A stretch of 64,000 nt of DNA from Ideonella sp. A 288 (GTDB lineage Bacteria; Pseudomonadota; Gammaproteobacteria; Burkholderiales; Burkholderiaceae_C). The translations under genes were made by a program, and so were the position numbers. The stretch is taken from the NCBI RefSeq assembly GCF_002198735.1, contig NZ_MWLO01000128.1:71199-135198 (forward strand). Direction: 5' to 3'. Position 1 is the stretch's first letter; every line of letters begins with the position of its first letter. Below the pieces are notes generated by a model. That model had not been told where the DNA came from. It saw only the letters and a list, made by a program, of their open reading frames with translations, and searched no databases. Below, one piece after another: positions 17,031 through 25,945 of this stretch.

Positions 17031-18929
17031 TTGACCAGCTATAGCGATTTCCACCGGCGTTCGATCGAAGACCGCGACGGCTTCTGGCGCGAGCAGGCGG
17101 CCCTGATCGAATGGGAAACGCCATTCACGCAGGTCTGCGACTACTCCAACCCGCCGTTTGCGCGCTGGTATGCGGGTGGCAAGACGAACCTGTGCCACAA
17201 CGCCGTCGACCGCCATTTGAAGGATCGGCCCGACCAGAACGCGCTGATCTTCGTCAGCACCGAGGTCGACAAGGAAATCATCTACAGTTTCCGGCAGTTG
17301 CACGCCGAGGTGCAGCGCATGGCCGCCAGCCTGCAGGCGCTGGGCGTGAAGAAGGGCGACCGCGTCCTGATCTACATGCCGATGATCCCCGAGGCAGCCT
17401 TTGCGATGCTGGCCTGCACGCGCATCGGCGCCATCCATTCGGTGGTGTTCGGTGGCTTCGCCAGCGTCAGCCTGGCCAGCCGCATCGACGACTCGCAGCC
17501 CGTGGTCATCGTCAGCGCCGACGCCGGCAGCCGCGGCGGCAAGGTTGTGCCGTACAAGGGCCTGCTCGACGAAGCCATCCGCTTGGCACAGCACAAGCCG
17601 GCGCGGGTGCTGATGGTCGATCGCGGCCTGGCCGCCTTCGACAAGGTCGACGGCCGCGACGCCGACTACGCCGCGTTGCGCCAGCAGCACCTCGACACCG
17701 TGGTGCCCTGCACCTGGGTCGATGCCACTCACCCGAGCTACACGCTGTACACCAGCGGCACCACCGGCAAGCCCAAGGGCGTGCAGCGCGACACCGGCGG
17801 CTACGCCGTGGCGCTGGCCGCGTCGATGAAGCACATCTACTGCGGCAACCCGGGCGAGACCTACTTCTCCACCAGCGACATCGGCTGGGTGGTGGGCCAC
17901 AGCTACATCATCTACGGCCCGCTGGTCGCCGGCATGGCCACCATCATGTACGAGGGCCTGCCGATCCGCCCCGACGCCGGCATCTGGTGGCAACTGGTCG
18001 AGAAGTACAAGGTCACGGTGATGTTCAGCGCCCCCACCGCGGTGCGGGTGCTGAAGAAGCAGGACCCGGCCTACCTGAGCAAGTACGACCTGTCGTCGCT
18101 GCGCGCACTGTTCCTGGCCGGCGAGCCGCTGGACGAGCCCACCGCCAAGTGGATCGCCGAATCGCTGGGCCGCCCCATCATCGACAACTATTGGCAGACC
18201 GAGACGGGCTGGCCCATCCTCAGCATCTGCAAGGGCGTGGACGATTCGGCGACCAAGTTCGGCTCACCCGGCAAGGCGGTGTACGGCTACGACGTCAAGC
18301 TGATCGACGAGGCCACGGGCACCGAGATCACCGAGCCCGGACAGAAGGGCGTGGTCACGGTCGAAGGGCCGCTGCCTCCGGGCTGCCTGCAGACCGTCTG
18401 GGGTGACGACGACCGCTTCGTCAAGACCTACTGGACCAGCGTCCCGGGCCGCATGGTCTACAGCACCTTCGACTGGGGCATCCGCGATGCCGACGGCTAC
18501 TACTTCATCCTGGGCCGCACCGACGACGTGATCAACGTCGCCGGCCACCGCCTCGGCACGCGCGAGATCGAGGAGAGCATCTCCAGCCATCCCAACATCG
18601 CCGAGGTGGCCGTGGTCGGCGTCGCCGACCAACTGAAGGGTCAGGTGGCGATCGCTTTTGCCGTGCTGAAGGACACGAGCAAGGCCGCCACCACGGCCGA
18701 TGCGCTCAAGCACGAGGGCGAGATCATGAAGCTGGTCGACGAGCAACTCGGCGCCGTGGCCCGCCCGGCGCGGGTGCGCTTCGTCTCCGCCTTGCCGAAG
18801 ACGCGTTCCGGCAAGATGCTGCGCCGGGTGATCCAGGCGGTGTGCGAAGGCCGCGATGCGGGCGACCTCAGCACCATGGAAGACCCGTCGGCGCTGCAGC
18901 AGATCAAGGACCTGATGGCGCCCAAGTAA
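17031..18929 (+). CDS. prpE: Propionate-CoA ligase PrpE
   Basis: This 632-aa acyl-adenylating enzyme makes propionyl-CoA from propionate, CoA and ATP, feeding the methylcitrate cycle. The start is set by an AAAGGAGA ribosome-binding site before TTG at 17031, giving TSYSDFHRRSIEDRDGFW, a typical PrpE N-terminus. The adenylation motif YTSGTTGKPKGVQRDTGG and the C-terminal PKTRSGKMLRR, with the regulatory acetylatable Lys, are present. DNYWQTETGWPI is the conserved A5-type block. PrpE is preferred over acetyl-CoA synthetase by overall resemblance. No prpBC genes are nearby. Confidence 0.9.
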   Translation: MTSYSDFHRRSIEDRDGFWREQAALIEWETPFTQVCDYSNPPFARWYAGGKTNLCHNAVDRHLKDRPDQNALIFVSTEVDKEIIYSFRQLHAEVQRMAASLQALGVKKGDRVLIYMPMIPEAAFAMLACTRIGAIHSVVFGGFASVSLASRIDDSQPVVIVSADAGSRGGKVVPYKGLLDEAIRLAQHKPARVLMVDRGLAAFDKVDGRDADYAALRQQHLDTVVPCTWVDATHPSYTLYTSGTTGKPKGVQRDTGGYAVALAASMKHIYCGNPGETYFSTSDIGWVVGHSYIIYGPLVAGMATIMYEGLPIRPDAGIWWQLVEKYKVTVMFSAPTAVRVLKKQDPAYLSKYDLSSLRALFLAGEPLDEPTAKWIAESLGRPIIDNYWQTETGWPILSICKGVDDSATKFGSPGKAVYGYDVKLIDEATGTEITEPGQKGVVTVEGPLPPGCLQTVWGDDDRFVKTYWTSVPGRMVYSTFDWGIRDADGYYFILGRTDDVINVAGHRLGTREIEESISSHPNIAEVAVVGVADQLKGQVAIAFAVLKDTSKAATTADALKHEGEIMKLVDEQLGAVARPARVRFVSALPKTRSGKMLRRVIQAVCEGRDAGDLSTMEDPSALQQIKDLMAPK

Positions 18930-18963
18930 GCCACGGGAGGGCCGGCCACGGCCCCGATGGAGG

Positions 18964-18999
18964 AAGGACCACGGCGTCCCACTGGACGCCGTGGTCCTT
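18964..18999. terminator. Strong bidirectional terminator between prpE and phoH
   Basis: A perfect 16-bp stem (18964-18979 with 18984-18999) has loop CACT. The ends are AAGG/CCTT, so an A/T flank exists on both strands. It serves the convergent prpE and phoH transcripts. Confidence 0.85.
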
Positions 19000-19012
19000 T
19001 CTGGCGCCTGGG

Positions 19013-20716
19013 TTACAGCACCTCGGACGCGAAATCTGCCAGCCGCGAGCGCTCGCCGCGCGCCAGCATCACGTGGCCCGAGTGCGGCCAGCCCTTGAAG
19101 CGGTCGACCGCGTAGGTCAGGCCTGAGGAGCCTTCGGTGAGGTAGGGCGTGTCGATCTGCGCCAGGTTGCCCAGGCAGACGATCTTGGTGCCGGGCCCGG
19201 CGCGCGTGATCAGCGTCTTCATCTGCTTGGGCGTGAGGTTCTGCGCTTCGTCGATGAGCACGAACTTGTTCAGGAAGGTGCGCCCGCGCATGAAGTTCAG
19301 GCTCTTGATCTTGATCTTGCTGCGCACCAGGTCTTGCGTGGCGGCCCGGCCCCATTCGCCGGCCGAGCCGTCGCCGCGCGCCAGCACCTCGAGGTTGTCG
19401 TCGAGCGCGCCCATCCACGGGCCCATCTTCTCTTCCTCGGTGCCGGGCAGGAAACCGATGTCCTCGCCCACCGGCACGGTGACGCGGGTGACGATGATCT
19501 CGGTGTAGCGGCGGTCGTCCAGCACCTGCGACAGGCCGGAGGCCAGCGTCATCAGGGTCTTGCCGGTGCCGGCGGTGCCGGTGAGCGAGACGAAATCGCA
19601 GTCGGGATCCATCAACAGGTTGAGGGCGAAGTTCTGCTCGCGGTTGCGCGCCGAGACACCCCAGACGCCGTTCTTCGGGCTGGTGTAGTCCTTCAGCGTC
19701 TTGAGCACGGCGGTCTTGCCGGTGATCTCGGCCACGCGCGCGTACAGTGGCGCCGCGCCGGGCGTCTCGAGGAAGACGAACTGGTTGACCAACAGCGACG
19801 GCACCAGTGGCCCGCTGATGCGGTAGAAGGTGGCGCCGCCCTGCTGCCAGCTCTCCATCGTCTTGCCGTGCCGCTCCCAGAAGTCGGCGGGCAGCGGCAG
19901 GATGCCGGTGTACAGCAGGTCGCCGTCCTCCAGCACCTTGTCGTTGAAGTAGTCCTCGGCCGGCAGCCCCAGCGCGCGCGCCTTGACGCGCATGTTGATG
20001 TCCTTGGACACCAGCACCACCTCGCGCTCGGGGTACTGCTCGCGCAGGCTCTGCACCACGCCCAGGATCTGGTTGTCGGCCTTGCCTTGTGGCAGCCCGA
20101 CGGGCAGGCGGATCTCGAACAGCGTGGTCTGGAAGAACAGCTTGCCCTGGGCGTCCTTGTGGCCGGTCTTGGCCAGCGGGATGCCTTCCTTGGGGTCGAA
20201 CTTGGTGTCGGTGGCCAGCGCGTCGAGCGAGCGGCTGACCTGCCGTGCATTGCGCGCCACCTCGCTCATGCCCTTCTTGTGGCCGTCCAGTTCTTCCAGC
20301 GTGATCATCGGCAGGAAGACATCGTGTTCCTCGAATCGGAACAGGCTCATCGGGTCGTGCATCAGCACGTTGGTGTCCAGCACGAAGAGCTTGGCCGGCC
20401 CCGTGCCCCGGGGCTTGCGCGCGCGCGGAGCGGCGGCCGGGGCGGCCGACGCCGTCTTCACCGGCAGGCTGTTGGTGGTGCGCGCCGCCGGCGCCACGGC
20501 GGCGGGGGCTCGGGCGGCCGGCGACACGGCGCCGCGGGCGGTGGGTTTCGGCGCGGCCACCGGGGCGGCGCCATCGAACAGGTCGAGCGAGGCGGGCACC
20601 GCCGGCTCGGCGGCGACCTTGGTGCTGCGCTTGTCCTTGCGCGGGGCCGCCTGGGCCTCGAAGTCGACCGGTGACAGCAGGGTGGCCTTGGAGGCTGGGG
20701 GCTTGGGCAGTGGCAT
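19013..20716 (-). CDS. PhoH family ATPase with N-terminal PIN domain
   Basis: This 567-aa protein has three parts. A ~105-residue Ala/Pro/Lys-rich, probably disordered N-terminus comes first. A PIN nuclease-like domain starts at LFVLDTNVLMHD (Asp114). The C-terminal PhoH P-loop domain has Walker A SLTGTAGTGKTLM and Walker B-like FVLIDEAQNLTPKQMK. PIN-PhoH proteins have been linked to RNA unwinding and cleavage. It is cytosolic. It is monocistronic: terminators lie on both sides. Confidence 0.88.
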   Translation of the reverse strand: MPLPKPPASKATLLSPVDFEAQAAPRKDKRSTKVAAEPAVPASLDLFDGAAPVAAPKPTARGAVSPAARAPAAVAPAARTTNSLPVKTASAAPAAAPRARKPRGTGPAKLFVLDTNVLMHDPMSLFRFEEHDVFLPMITLEELDGHKKGMSEVARNARQVSRSLDALATDTKFDPKEGIPLAKTGHKDAQGKLFFQTTLFEIRLPVGLPQGKADNQILGVVQSLREQYPEREVVLVSKDINMRVKARALGLPAEDYFNDKVLEDGDLLYTGILPLPADFWERHGKTMESWQQGGATFYRISGPLVPSLLVNQFVFLETPGAAPLYARVAEITGKTAVLKTLKDYTSPKNGVWGVSARNREQNFALNLLMDPDCDFVSLTGTAGTGKTLMTLASGLSQVLDDRRYTEIIVTRVTVPVGEDIGFLPGTEEEKMGPWMGALDDNLEVLARGDGSAGEWGRAATQDLVRSKIKIKSLNFMRGRTFLNKFVLIDEAQNLTPKQMKTLITRAGPGTKIVCLGNLAQIDTPYLTEGSSGLTYAVDRFKGWPHSGHVMLARGERSRLADFASEVL

Positions 20717-20751
20717 GGACGCGGGCGGTTCTCAGCGGTTCGGATAAGAAA

Positions 20752-20780
20752 AAAGCCGCACGGCAGGCCGGTGCGGCTTT
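20752..20780 (-). terminator. Intrinsic terminator of bcp
   Basis: A 10-bp stem, AAAGCCGCAC with GTGCGGCTTT, encloses a 9-nt loop. Read on the minus strand it is followed by TTTTTTCTT, a classical U-tract, 68 bp after the bcp stop. Confidence 0.9.
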
Positions 20781-20848
20781 CGGGAGAGTTGGATGCGCCG
20801 GGCTCGGCTCAGGTGCATGAATCGATCATACACAGAAGCCCGCGGGGC

Positions 20849-21328
20849 TCAGGCGGCCTTCTTGCCGAGATCCTTGACGGCCTTGAGCACATCGTCGACA
20901 TGGCCGGCCACCTTGATGCCACGCCATTCGGCGCGCAACACGCCGGCGGGGTCGATCAGGAAGGTGCTGCGCTCGATGCCCTTCACCTTCTTGCCGTACA
21001 TGATCTTGTTCTTGACCACGCCGAACATGTGGCACAGCTTTTCTTCGGTGTCGGCGATCAGCTCGTACGGCAACTCGAGGTTCTGGCGGAACTTCTCGTG
21101 CGAGGTCATGTTGTCGCGCGACACGCCGAACACCACCGCGCCGGCCTTGACGAAATCCTTGTGGCGATCGCGGAACTGCATGGCCTCCGTGGTGCAGCCT
21201 GGCGTGTGGTCCTTCGGGTAGAAGTACAAGACCACCGAGCGGCCGGAGAAGGCCTGGGGCGTGAACTTCACACCGCTGGTGGCTTGGGCTTCGAACTCGG
21301 GGAGTGCTTTGTTGAGGACAGGCGTCAT
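20849..21328 (-). CDS. bcp: Peroxiredoxin Bcp (thiol peroxidase)
   Basis: This 159-aa AhpC/TSA-fold peroxidase of the BCP/PrxQ group reduces hydrogen and organic peroxides in the cytoplasm. The peroxidatic Cys45 is in YPKDHTPGCTTEAMQFRD. The resolving Cys that many PrxQ proteins carry five residues later is absent (TTEAM instead of TxxxC), so it is probably a 1-Cys enzyme or uses Cys elsewhere, such as the one in EEKLCHMFGV. It has its own -10-like element and a strong terminator. Confidence 0.92.
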   Translation of the reverse strand: MTPVLNKALPEFEAQATSGVKFTPQAFSGRSVVLYFYPKDHTPGCTTEAMQFRDRHKDFVKAGAVVFGVSRDNMTSHEKFRQNLELPYELIADTEEKLCHMFGVVKNKIMYGKKVKGIERSTFLIDPAGVLRAEWRGIKVAGHVDDVLKAVKDLGKKAA

Positions 21329-21378
21329 GAGCGGTGTGGGAGTTCTGACCTGATTGCCCTGGCAGGGCTCAACCCGAG

Positions 21379-21384
21379 ATTATA
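21379..21384 (-). promoter_or_regulatory. -10-like element upstream of bcp
   Basis: TATAAT on the minus strand, about 50 bp upstream of the bcp ATG. No convincing -35 hexamer is at standard spacing. Confidence 0.4.
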
Positions 21385-21430
21385 AAGTTACCCCGGCCTC
21401 GACGATCGTTCGGCAAACCCTGCGCACCGT

Positions 21431-21817
21431 TCAGGCCGCCCCCGGGGGTTGCAGCAGGAGGGCCGCCACCGCGGACCGCCCCTCGCTGACCAGCACGTTG
21501 AAGGTGCGGCACGCGGCGCCGGTGTCCATGGTCTCGACGCCGATGCGCCGCTCGATCAGCCCGCGCATGAAGGCGGGGGAGACGAAGCGCAGGCGAGGCC
21601 CGCTGCCGAAGATCACCAGCTCGGGGCGCAACTCGAGCAGCGCATCGAAGTCGTCCGCGGCCAGTTCTTCGGGTGTGCTCGGGCGCCAGGGCTTGACCAT
21701 GCCCGTCCACGGCACCATCAGGCTGTGGCTGAAGCGCTGGTTGCCGATCCACAGCGCATCGGCGTCGATGCGGGTGACGACATTCGTGCCGGCGAGAACG
21801 TCGGGCTGGAACTTCAC
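21431..21817 (-). CDS. Mth938-like (DUF498/NDUFAF3-type) domain protein
   Basis: The start is taken as GTG at 21817, giving VKFQPDVLAGTNVVTRIDAD and 128 residues; a longer upstream frame has a composition unlike protein. The sequence contains LVIFGSGPRLRFVSP and ERRIGVETMDTGAACRTFNV, typical of the small Mth938 fold shared with mitochondrial NDUFAF3. Bacterial members are uncharacterised and are often encoded near redox or protein-secretion genes. It lies between bcp and alaA, divergent from alaA. Confidence 0.8.
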   Translation of the reverse strand: MKFQPDVLAGTNVVTRIDADALWIGNQRFSHSLMVPWTGMVKPWRPSTPEELAADDFDALLELRPELVIFGSGPRLRFVSPAFMRGLIERRIGVETMDTGAACRTFNVLVSEGRSAVAALLLQPPGAA

Positions 21818-21933
21818 GGTGGGCTCGCAGTCCGGAGTGTGGGGGTTGCGGATGGGAAGAAGGCCTGGCCCGGGCCGCGGCCGGCTGCTGCGCGACGCGC
21901 GCATCGGCCAGAAGCGGCTCGACACCCTGGGGC

Positions 21934-21939
21934 TAAAAT
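21934..21939 (+). promoter_or_regulatory. -10-like element upstream of alaA
   Basis: TAAAAT lies in an AT-rich pocket 54 nt upstream of the alaA start in otherwise GC-rich DNA. No clear -35. It probably serves the long alaA-hom-thrC transcript. Confidence 0.35.
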
Positions 21940-21993
21940 TATAGGTTTTGCGGCGCGCCATGGACTGGCCGAGCCCGCGCCCTGGAGTCTGTC

Positions 21994-23220
21994 TTGAAGC
22001 CCATCGCCAAGTCCGCCAAGCTCGCCAACGTCTGCTACGACATCCGGGGTCCCGTGCTGGACAAGGCCCGGCAGATGCAGGAAGAGGGCCACAAGATCAT
22101 CCAGCTGAACATCGGCAACATCGCCGCCTTCGGCCTGGAGCCGCCGGACGAGATCGTGCAGGACATGATCCGCAACCTGCCGCATTCGGCCGGCTACACC
22201 GACAGCAAGGGCCTGTTCGCGCCGCGCAAGTCGGTGGTGCACTACTGCCAGGAAAAGAAGATCGCCGGCGTCACGGTGGACGACGTGTACCTGGGCAATG
22301 GCGCCTCCGAGCTCATCACGATGAGCATGAACGCGCTGCTGAACACCGGTGACGAGATCCTGGTGCCGGCGCCCGACTACCCGCTGTGGACGGCCTCGGT
22401 GGCCCTGTCCGGCGGCACGCCGGTGCACTACCTGTGCGACGAGCAGGCCGAGTGGATGCCCGACATCGCCGACATCCGCCGCAAGATCACGCCCAACACC
22501 AAGGGCATCGTCGTCATCAACCCGAACAACCCGACTGGCGCCCTGTACCCCGACAGCGTGCTGCTCGAAATCGTTGAGCTGGCGCGGCAGCACCAGCTGA
22601 TCGTCTTTGCCGACGAGATCTACGACAAGACGCTGTACGACGGCAACGTGCACACCAGCCTGGCCTCGCTGGCCGACGACGTGCTGTTCCTCACCTTCAA
22701 CGGCCTGTCCAAGAACTACCGCTCCTGCGGCTACCGTGCCGGCTGGATGATCGTCTCGGGCGACAAGCGCCACGCCAAGGACTACATCGAGGGACTGAAC
22801 ATGCTGGCCTCGATGCGCCTGTGCGCCAACACGCCGGGGCAACTGGCCATCCAGACCGCGCTGGGCGGCTACCAGAGCATCAAGGACCTGGTGGCGCCCA
22901 CGGGCCGCCTGTGCCGGCAGCGCGATCTGGCCTACCAGCTGCTCACGCAGATCCCGGGGGTCAGCGTTGTCAAGCCCAAGGCGGCGCTGTACATGTTCCC
23001 CCGGCTCGACCCCAAGGTCTACCCGATCGAGGACGACCAGCAGTTCGCCTACGAGCTGCTGGCCGAGGAGAAGGTGCTGATCGTGCAGGGCACCGGCTTC
23101 AACTGGATCGCGCCCGACCATTTCCGCCTGGTCTTCCTGCCCAATTCGGACGACCTGGCCGAGGCCATCGGCCGCATTGCCCGCTTCCTCGCGCACTACC
23201 GCAAACGCCACACGGCCTGA
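21994..23220 (+). CDS. alaA: Alanine-forming aminotransferase AlaA
   Basis: This 408-aa class I aminotransferase uses pyridoxal phosphate; AlaA makes alanine from pyruvate with glutamate as donor. The N-terminus (SAKLANVCYDIRGPVLDKAR) and the whole length closely resemble E. coli AlaA as I recall it. The PLP Lys is K240 in NGLSKNYR, and NPNNPTGALYP and FADEIYDK are the usual substrate/PLP blocks. The start is TTG at 21994 with CTGGAG just upstream. hom follows after 25 bp; this is the first gene of a long amino-acid and molybdenum-cofactor gene run. Confidence 0.9.
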   Translation: MKPIAKSAKLANVCYDIRGPVLDKARQMQEEGHKIIQLNIGNIAAFGLEPPDEIVQDMIRNLPHSAGYTDSKGLFAPRKSVVHYCQEKKIAGVTVDDVYLGNGASELITMSMNALLNTGDEILVPAPDYPLWTASVALSGGTPVHYLCDEQAEWMPDIADIRRKITPNTKGIVVINPNNPTGALYPDSVLLEIVELARQHQLIVFADEIYDKTLYDGNVHTSLASLADDVLFLTFNGLSKNYRSCGYRAGWMIVSGDKRHAKDYIEGLNMLASMRLCANTPGQLAIQTALGGYQSIKDLVAPTGRLCRQRDLAYQLLTQIPGVSVVKPKAALYMFPRLDPKVYPIEDDQQFAYELLAEEKVLIVQGTGFNWIAPDHFRLVFLPNSDDLAEAIGRIARFLAHYRKRHTA

Positions 23221-23245
23221 GAACCAGGCAGAAGAGAGACACCCC

Positions 23246-24556
23246 ATGAATCCCATCCAGGTCGGCCTGCTCGGCATCGGCACCGTCGGCGGCGGCACCT
23301 ACAAGGTGCTGACGCGCAACCAGGCCGAGATCCGCCGGCGCGCCGGCCGCGGCATCGAGATCACGATGGTGGCCGATCTCGACACCGCCCGTGCCCGGGC
23401 GCTGGTCGGCGACCAGGTCGAGGTGGTGGCCGATGCGCGGGCCGTCATCGCCAACCCGGCGATCGACATCGTCGTCGAGCTGATCGGCGGCTACGGCATC
23501 GCCAAGGCGCTGGTGATGGAGGCCATCGCCGCAGGCAAGCACGTGGTCACCGCCAACAAGGCGCTGCTGGCGGTGCACGGCACCGAGATCTTCGCCGCGG
23601 CCCGCGCCAAGGGCGTGATGGTCGCCTTCGAGGCGGCGGTGGCCGGCGGCATCCCGATCATCAAGGCGCTGCGCGAGGGCCTCACCGCCAACCGCATCGA
23701 GTGGATCGCCGGCATCATCAACGGCACCACCAACTTCATCTTGAGCGAGATGCGCGACAAGGGCCTCGACTTCGGCGTGGTGCTGAAGGAAGCCCAGCGC
23801 CTGGGCTATGCCGAGGCCGACCCCACCTTCGACATCGAAGGGGTGGACGCCGCGCACAAGGCGACGATCATGAGCGCCATCGCCTTCGGCATCCCGGTGC
23901 AGTTCGACAAGGCCCACGTCGAGGGCATCACCAAGCTTCAGGCCGCCGACATCCGCTACGCCGAGCAACTGGGCTACCGCATCAAGCTGCTCGGCATCAC
24001 GCGCCGCCAGCCCACCGGCATCGAGCTGCGCGTGCACCCGACCCTGGTGCCGGCCAAGCGGCTGATCGCCAATGTGGAAGGCGCGATGAACGCGGTGGTG
24101 GTGCACGGCGACGCCGTGGGCACCACGCTGTACTACGGCAAGGGCGCCGGCGCCGAGCCCACCGCCAGCGCGGTGGTGGCCGACCTGGTGGACATCACCC
24201 GCCTGCACACGGCCGACCCCGACCACCGCGTGCCGCACCTGGCCTTCCAGCCCGACGAACTGGCCGACACGCCGATCCTGCCGATCGACCAGGTGGTGAC
24301 CTCGTTCTACCTGCGCCTGCAGGTGGCCGACCAGACCGGCGTGCTGGCCCGCATCACCACCATCCTGGCCGAGCACGACATCTCGATCGATGCGGTGCTG
24401 CAGCGCGAGAGCGCCGAAGGCGAGAAGCAGACCGACCTGATCATCCTCACCCACGACACGGTGGAGGGCCGCATGCGCCAGGCGCTGGCCCTGATGCAGG
24501 CCCTGCCCACGGTGCTGGCGCCGATCGTCAACATCCGCAAGGAAGAGTTGAACTGA
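23246..24556 (+). CDS. hom: Homoserine dehydrogenase
   Basis: This 436-aa NAD(P)-dependent enzyme converts aspartate semialdehyde to homoserine on the way to threonine and methionine. The Rossmann motif LLGIGTVGGGTYKVL is at the N-terminus. AAVAGGIPIIKALREGL and GIINGTTNFIL are catalytic-domain blocks, and an ACT regulatory domain lies at about 345-430 (QVADQTGVLARITTILAEHD). ATG at 23246 follows a GAAGAGAG ribosome-binding site. thrC, which would be expected next, is 3.9 kb away because two unrelated genes sit between them. Confidence 0.95.
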   Translation: MNPIQVGLLGIGTVGGGTYKVLTRNQAEIRRRAGRGIEITMVADLDTARARALVGDQVEVVADARAVIANPAIDIVVELIGGYGIAKALVMEAIAAGKHVVTANKALLAVHGTEIFAAARAKGVMVAFEAAVAGGIPIIKALREGLTANRIEWIAGIINGTTNFILSEMRDKGLDFGVVLKEAQRLGYAEADPTFDIEGVDAAHKATIMSAIAFGIPVQFDKAHVEGITKLQAADIRYAEQLGYRIKLLGITRRQPTGIELRVHPTLVPAKRLIANVEGAMNAVVVHGDAVGTTLYYGKGAGAEPTASAVVADLVDITRLHTADPDHRVPHLAFQPDELADTPILPIDQVVTSFYLRLQVADQTGVLARITTILAEHDISIDAVLQRESAEGEKQTDLIILTHDTVEGRMRQALALMQALPTVLAPIVNIRKEELN

Positions 24557-24601
24557 AGCGCGTCGTGCCACACTGGCCTGTGAACCCTTGGAGCTTGTGA
24601 G

Positions 24602-25945
24602 ATGGCCCTGACGCCCGCCAACCGAGCCCAGATGAAGGCGCTGTACAACGCGCTGAGTTTCGAACCGCTCGAGCCCAAAGACGCTGCCTACGTGGAGCAG
24701 GTCAACGCGCGCAGTGCTTCGGGTACCGATGCGGTGACCGAGATCGCCACCGAAATCGACTTTCAGGAAGGCGGCGGGGTGAGCCTGTTCACCGGCCAGC
24801 GCGGCACCGGCAAGAGCACCGAACTCAAGCGCTTGAAGGCGAGGGTGGACCAGCCCGCCACCCTGGGCAGCGTGGCCTTCTACGCCGATTTGTCGGAGTA
24901 CGTGCTGCTGACCAAGCCGATCGAGATCACCGACTTCCTGATCTCGATGGCCGGAGCCCTGTCGGACCGCATCGAAGCCGATGAGCGGTTTGGCCAGACA
25001 CTCGCGCACCGCAACTACTGGACGCGGCTGGACCACTTCCTGAAATCCAAGGTCGAGTTCGAGGGGGCGGGGATCAAGGTGGAGGGCGTGGCCGACATCA
25101 AGGCCTCGCTGAAGAATGACCCCGATTTCAAACAGCGCATCCAGCAGGCCGCGCGCGGACACGTGGCGCAGATCGTGGCCGATGCGCACGCGTTCTTTCG
25201 CGATGCGGTGGTGTCACTTCGGCAGAGCAGCGGCCTGCCCGACCTGAAGGTGGTGCTGATCGTCGATTCCATCGAGCGCATCCGCGGCGTGGGTGATGAA
25301 TCGATGAAGGTATACGAGAGCGTGCGCAATCTCTTTTTCGCGCACGCCGAGCACCTGCGCATTCCCATGATGCACATGGTCTATACGGTGCCGCCGTACC
25401 TGTCGATCCTAGCGGCTGGGGCTGGGGCGTTGATGGGTGGCGCCACGGTTCGGCGGCTCGTCAGCACGCACATCTTTCAGGACCGCAGCCGCGAGGTTGA
25501 CCCAGAGGGTCTTGCCCTCATGCGCCGAGTGATCGAAAAGCGCCATGCGGGCTGGTCCGGGCTGTTGTCGCCCGAGGCGCTCGATCGTTTGGCCATCAGT
25601 TCGGGCGGTGACCTGCGCGAGTTCTTTCGACTGGTGCGGCAATGCCTGCCTTCGGTGCGCGACGACGAGCAGTTGCCTTTGTCGGCGCAGGCGGTGGCCC
25701 ATGTGGAGACCTCGGCCCGTGCCGAGATGCTGCCGATTCCCGCCGACCACCTCGACTGGTTGCAGCAGATCTCGGCCACGCACGACACTTGCCTGCAGTC
25801 GGACGACAAGTTGCCTTTGCTGGCCCACTTCCTGGACAACCGCCTGGTGCTGAACTACCGCAACGGCAGCGACTGGTACGACGTGCATCCGCTGCTGCGT
25901 GATTTTGTGGATGCCCATGTCGCAAACCCCCGAACTGCTGCCTGA
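24602..25945 (+). CDS. P-loop NTPase of an accessory NTPase-TPR pair
   Basis: This 447-aa predicted ATPase has Walker A GQRGTGKS at residues 65-72 and Walker B VVLIVDS with Asp222 followed by Glu225. The C-terminal region from about residue 400 (LLAHFLDNRLVLNYRNGSDW) resembles the winged-helix end of AAA/STAND-type ATPases. No signal or membrane segment is seen. It begins 45 bp after hom, and its last 29 bp overlap the next gene. Relatives known to me by pattern are P-loop ATPases of NTPase-plus-repeat-protein pairs proposed to act in conflict or defence signalling. That role is inference. No nuclease or toxin domain is visible in this protein. Confidence 0.8.
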   Translation: MALTPANRAQMKALYNALSFEPLEPKDAAYVEQVNARSASGTDAVTEIATEIDFQEGGGVSLFTGQRGTGKSTELKRLKARVDQPATLGSVAFYADLSEYVLLTKPIEITDFLISMAGALSDRIEADERFGQTLAHRNYWTRLDHFLKSKVEFEGAGIKVEGVADIKASLKNDPDFKQRIQQAARGHVAQIVADAHAFFRDAVVSLRQSSGLPDLKVVLIVDSIERIRGVGDESMKVYESVRNLFFAHAEHLRIPMMHMVYTVPPYLSILAAGAGALMGGATVRRLVSTHIFQDRSREVDPEGLALMRRVIEKRHAGWSGLLSPEALDRLAISSGGDLREFFRLVRQCLPSVRDDEQLPLSAQAVAHVETSARAEMLPIPADHLDWLQQISATHDTCLQSDDKLPLLAHFLDNRLVLNYRNGSDWYDVHPLLRDFVDAHVANPRTAA

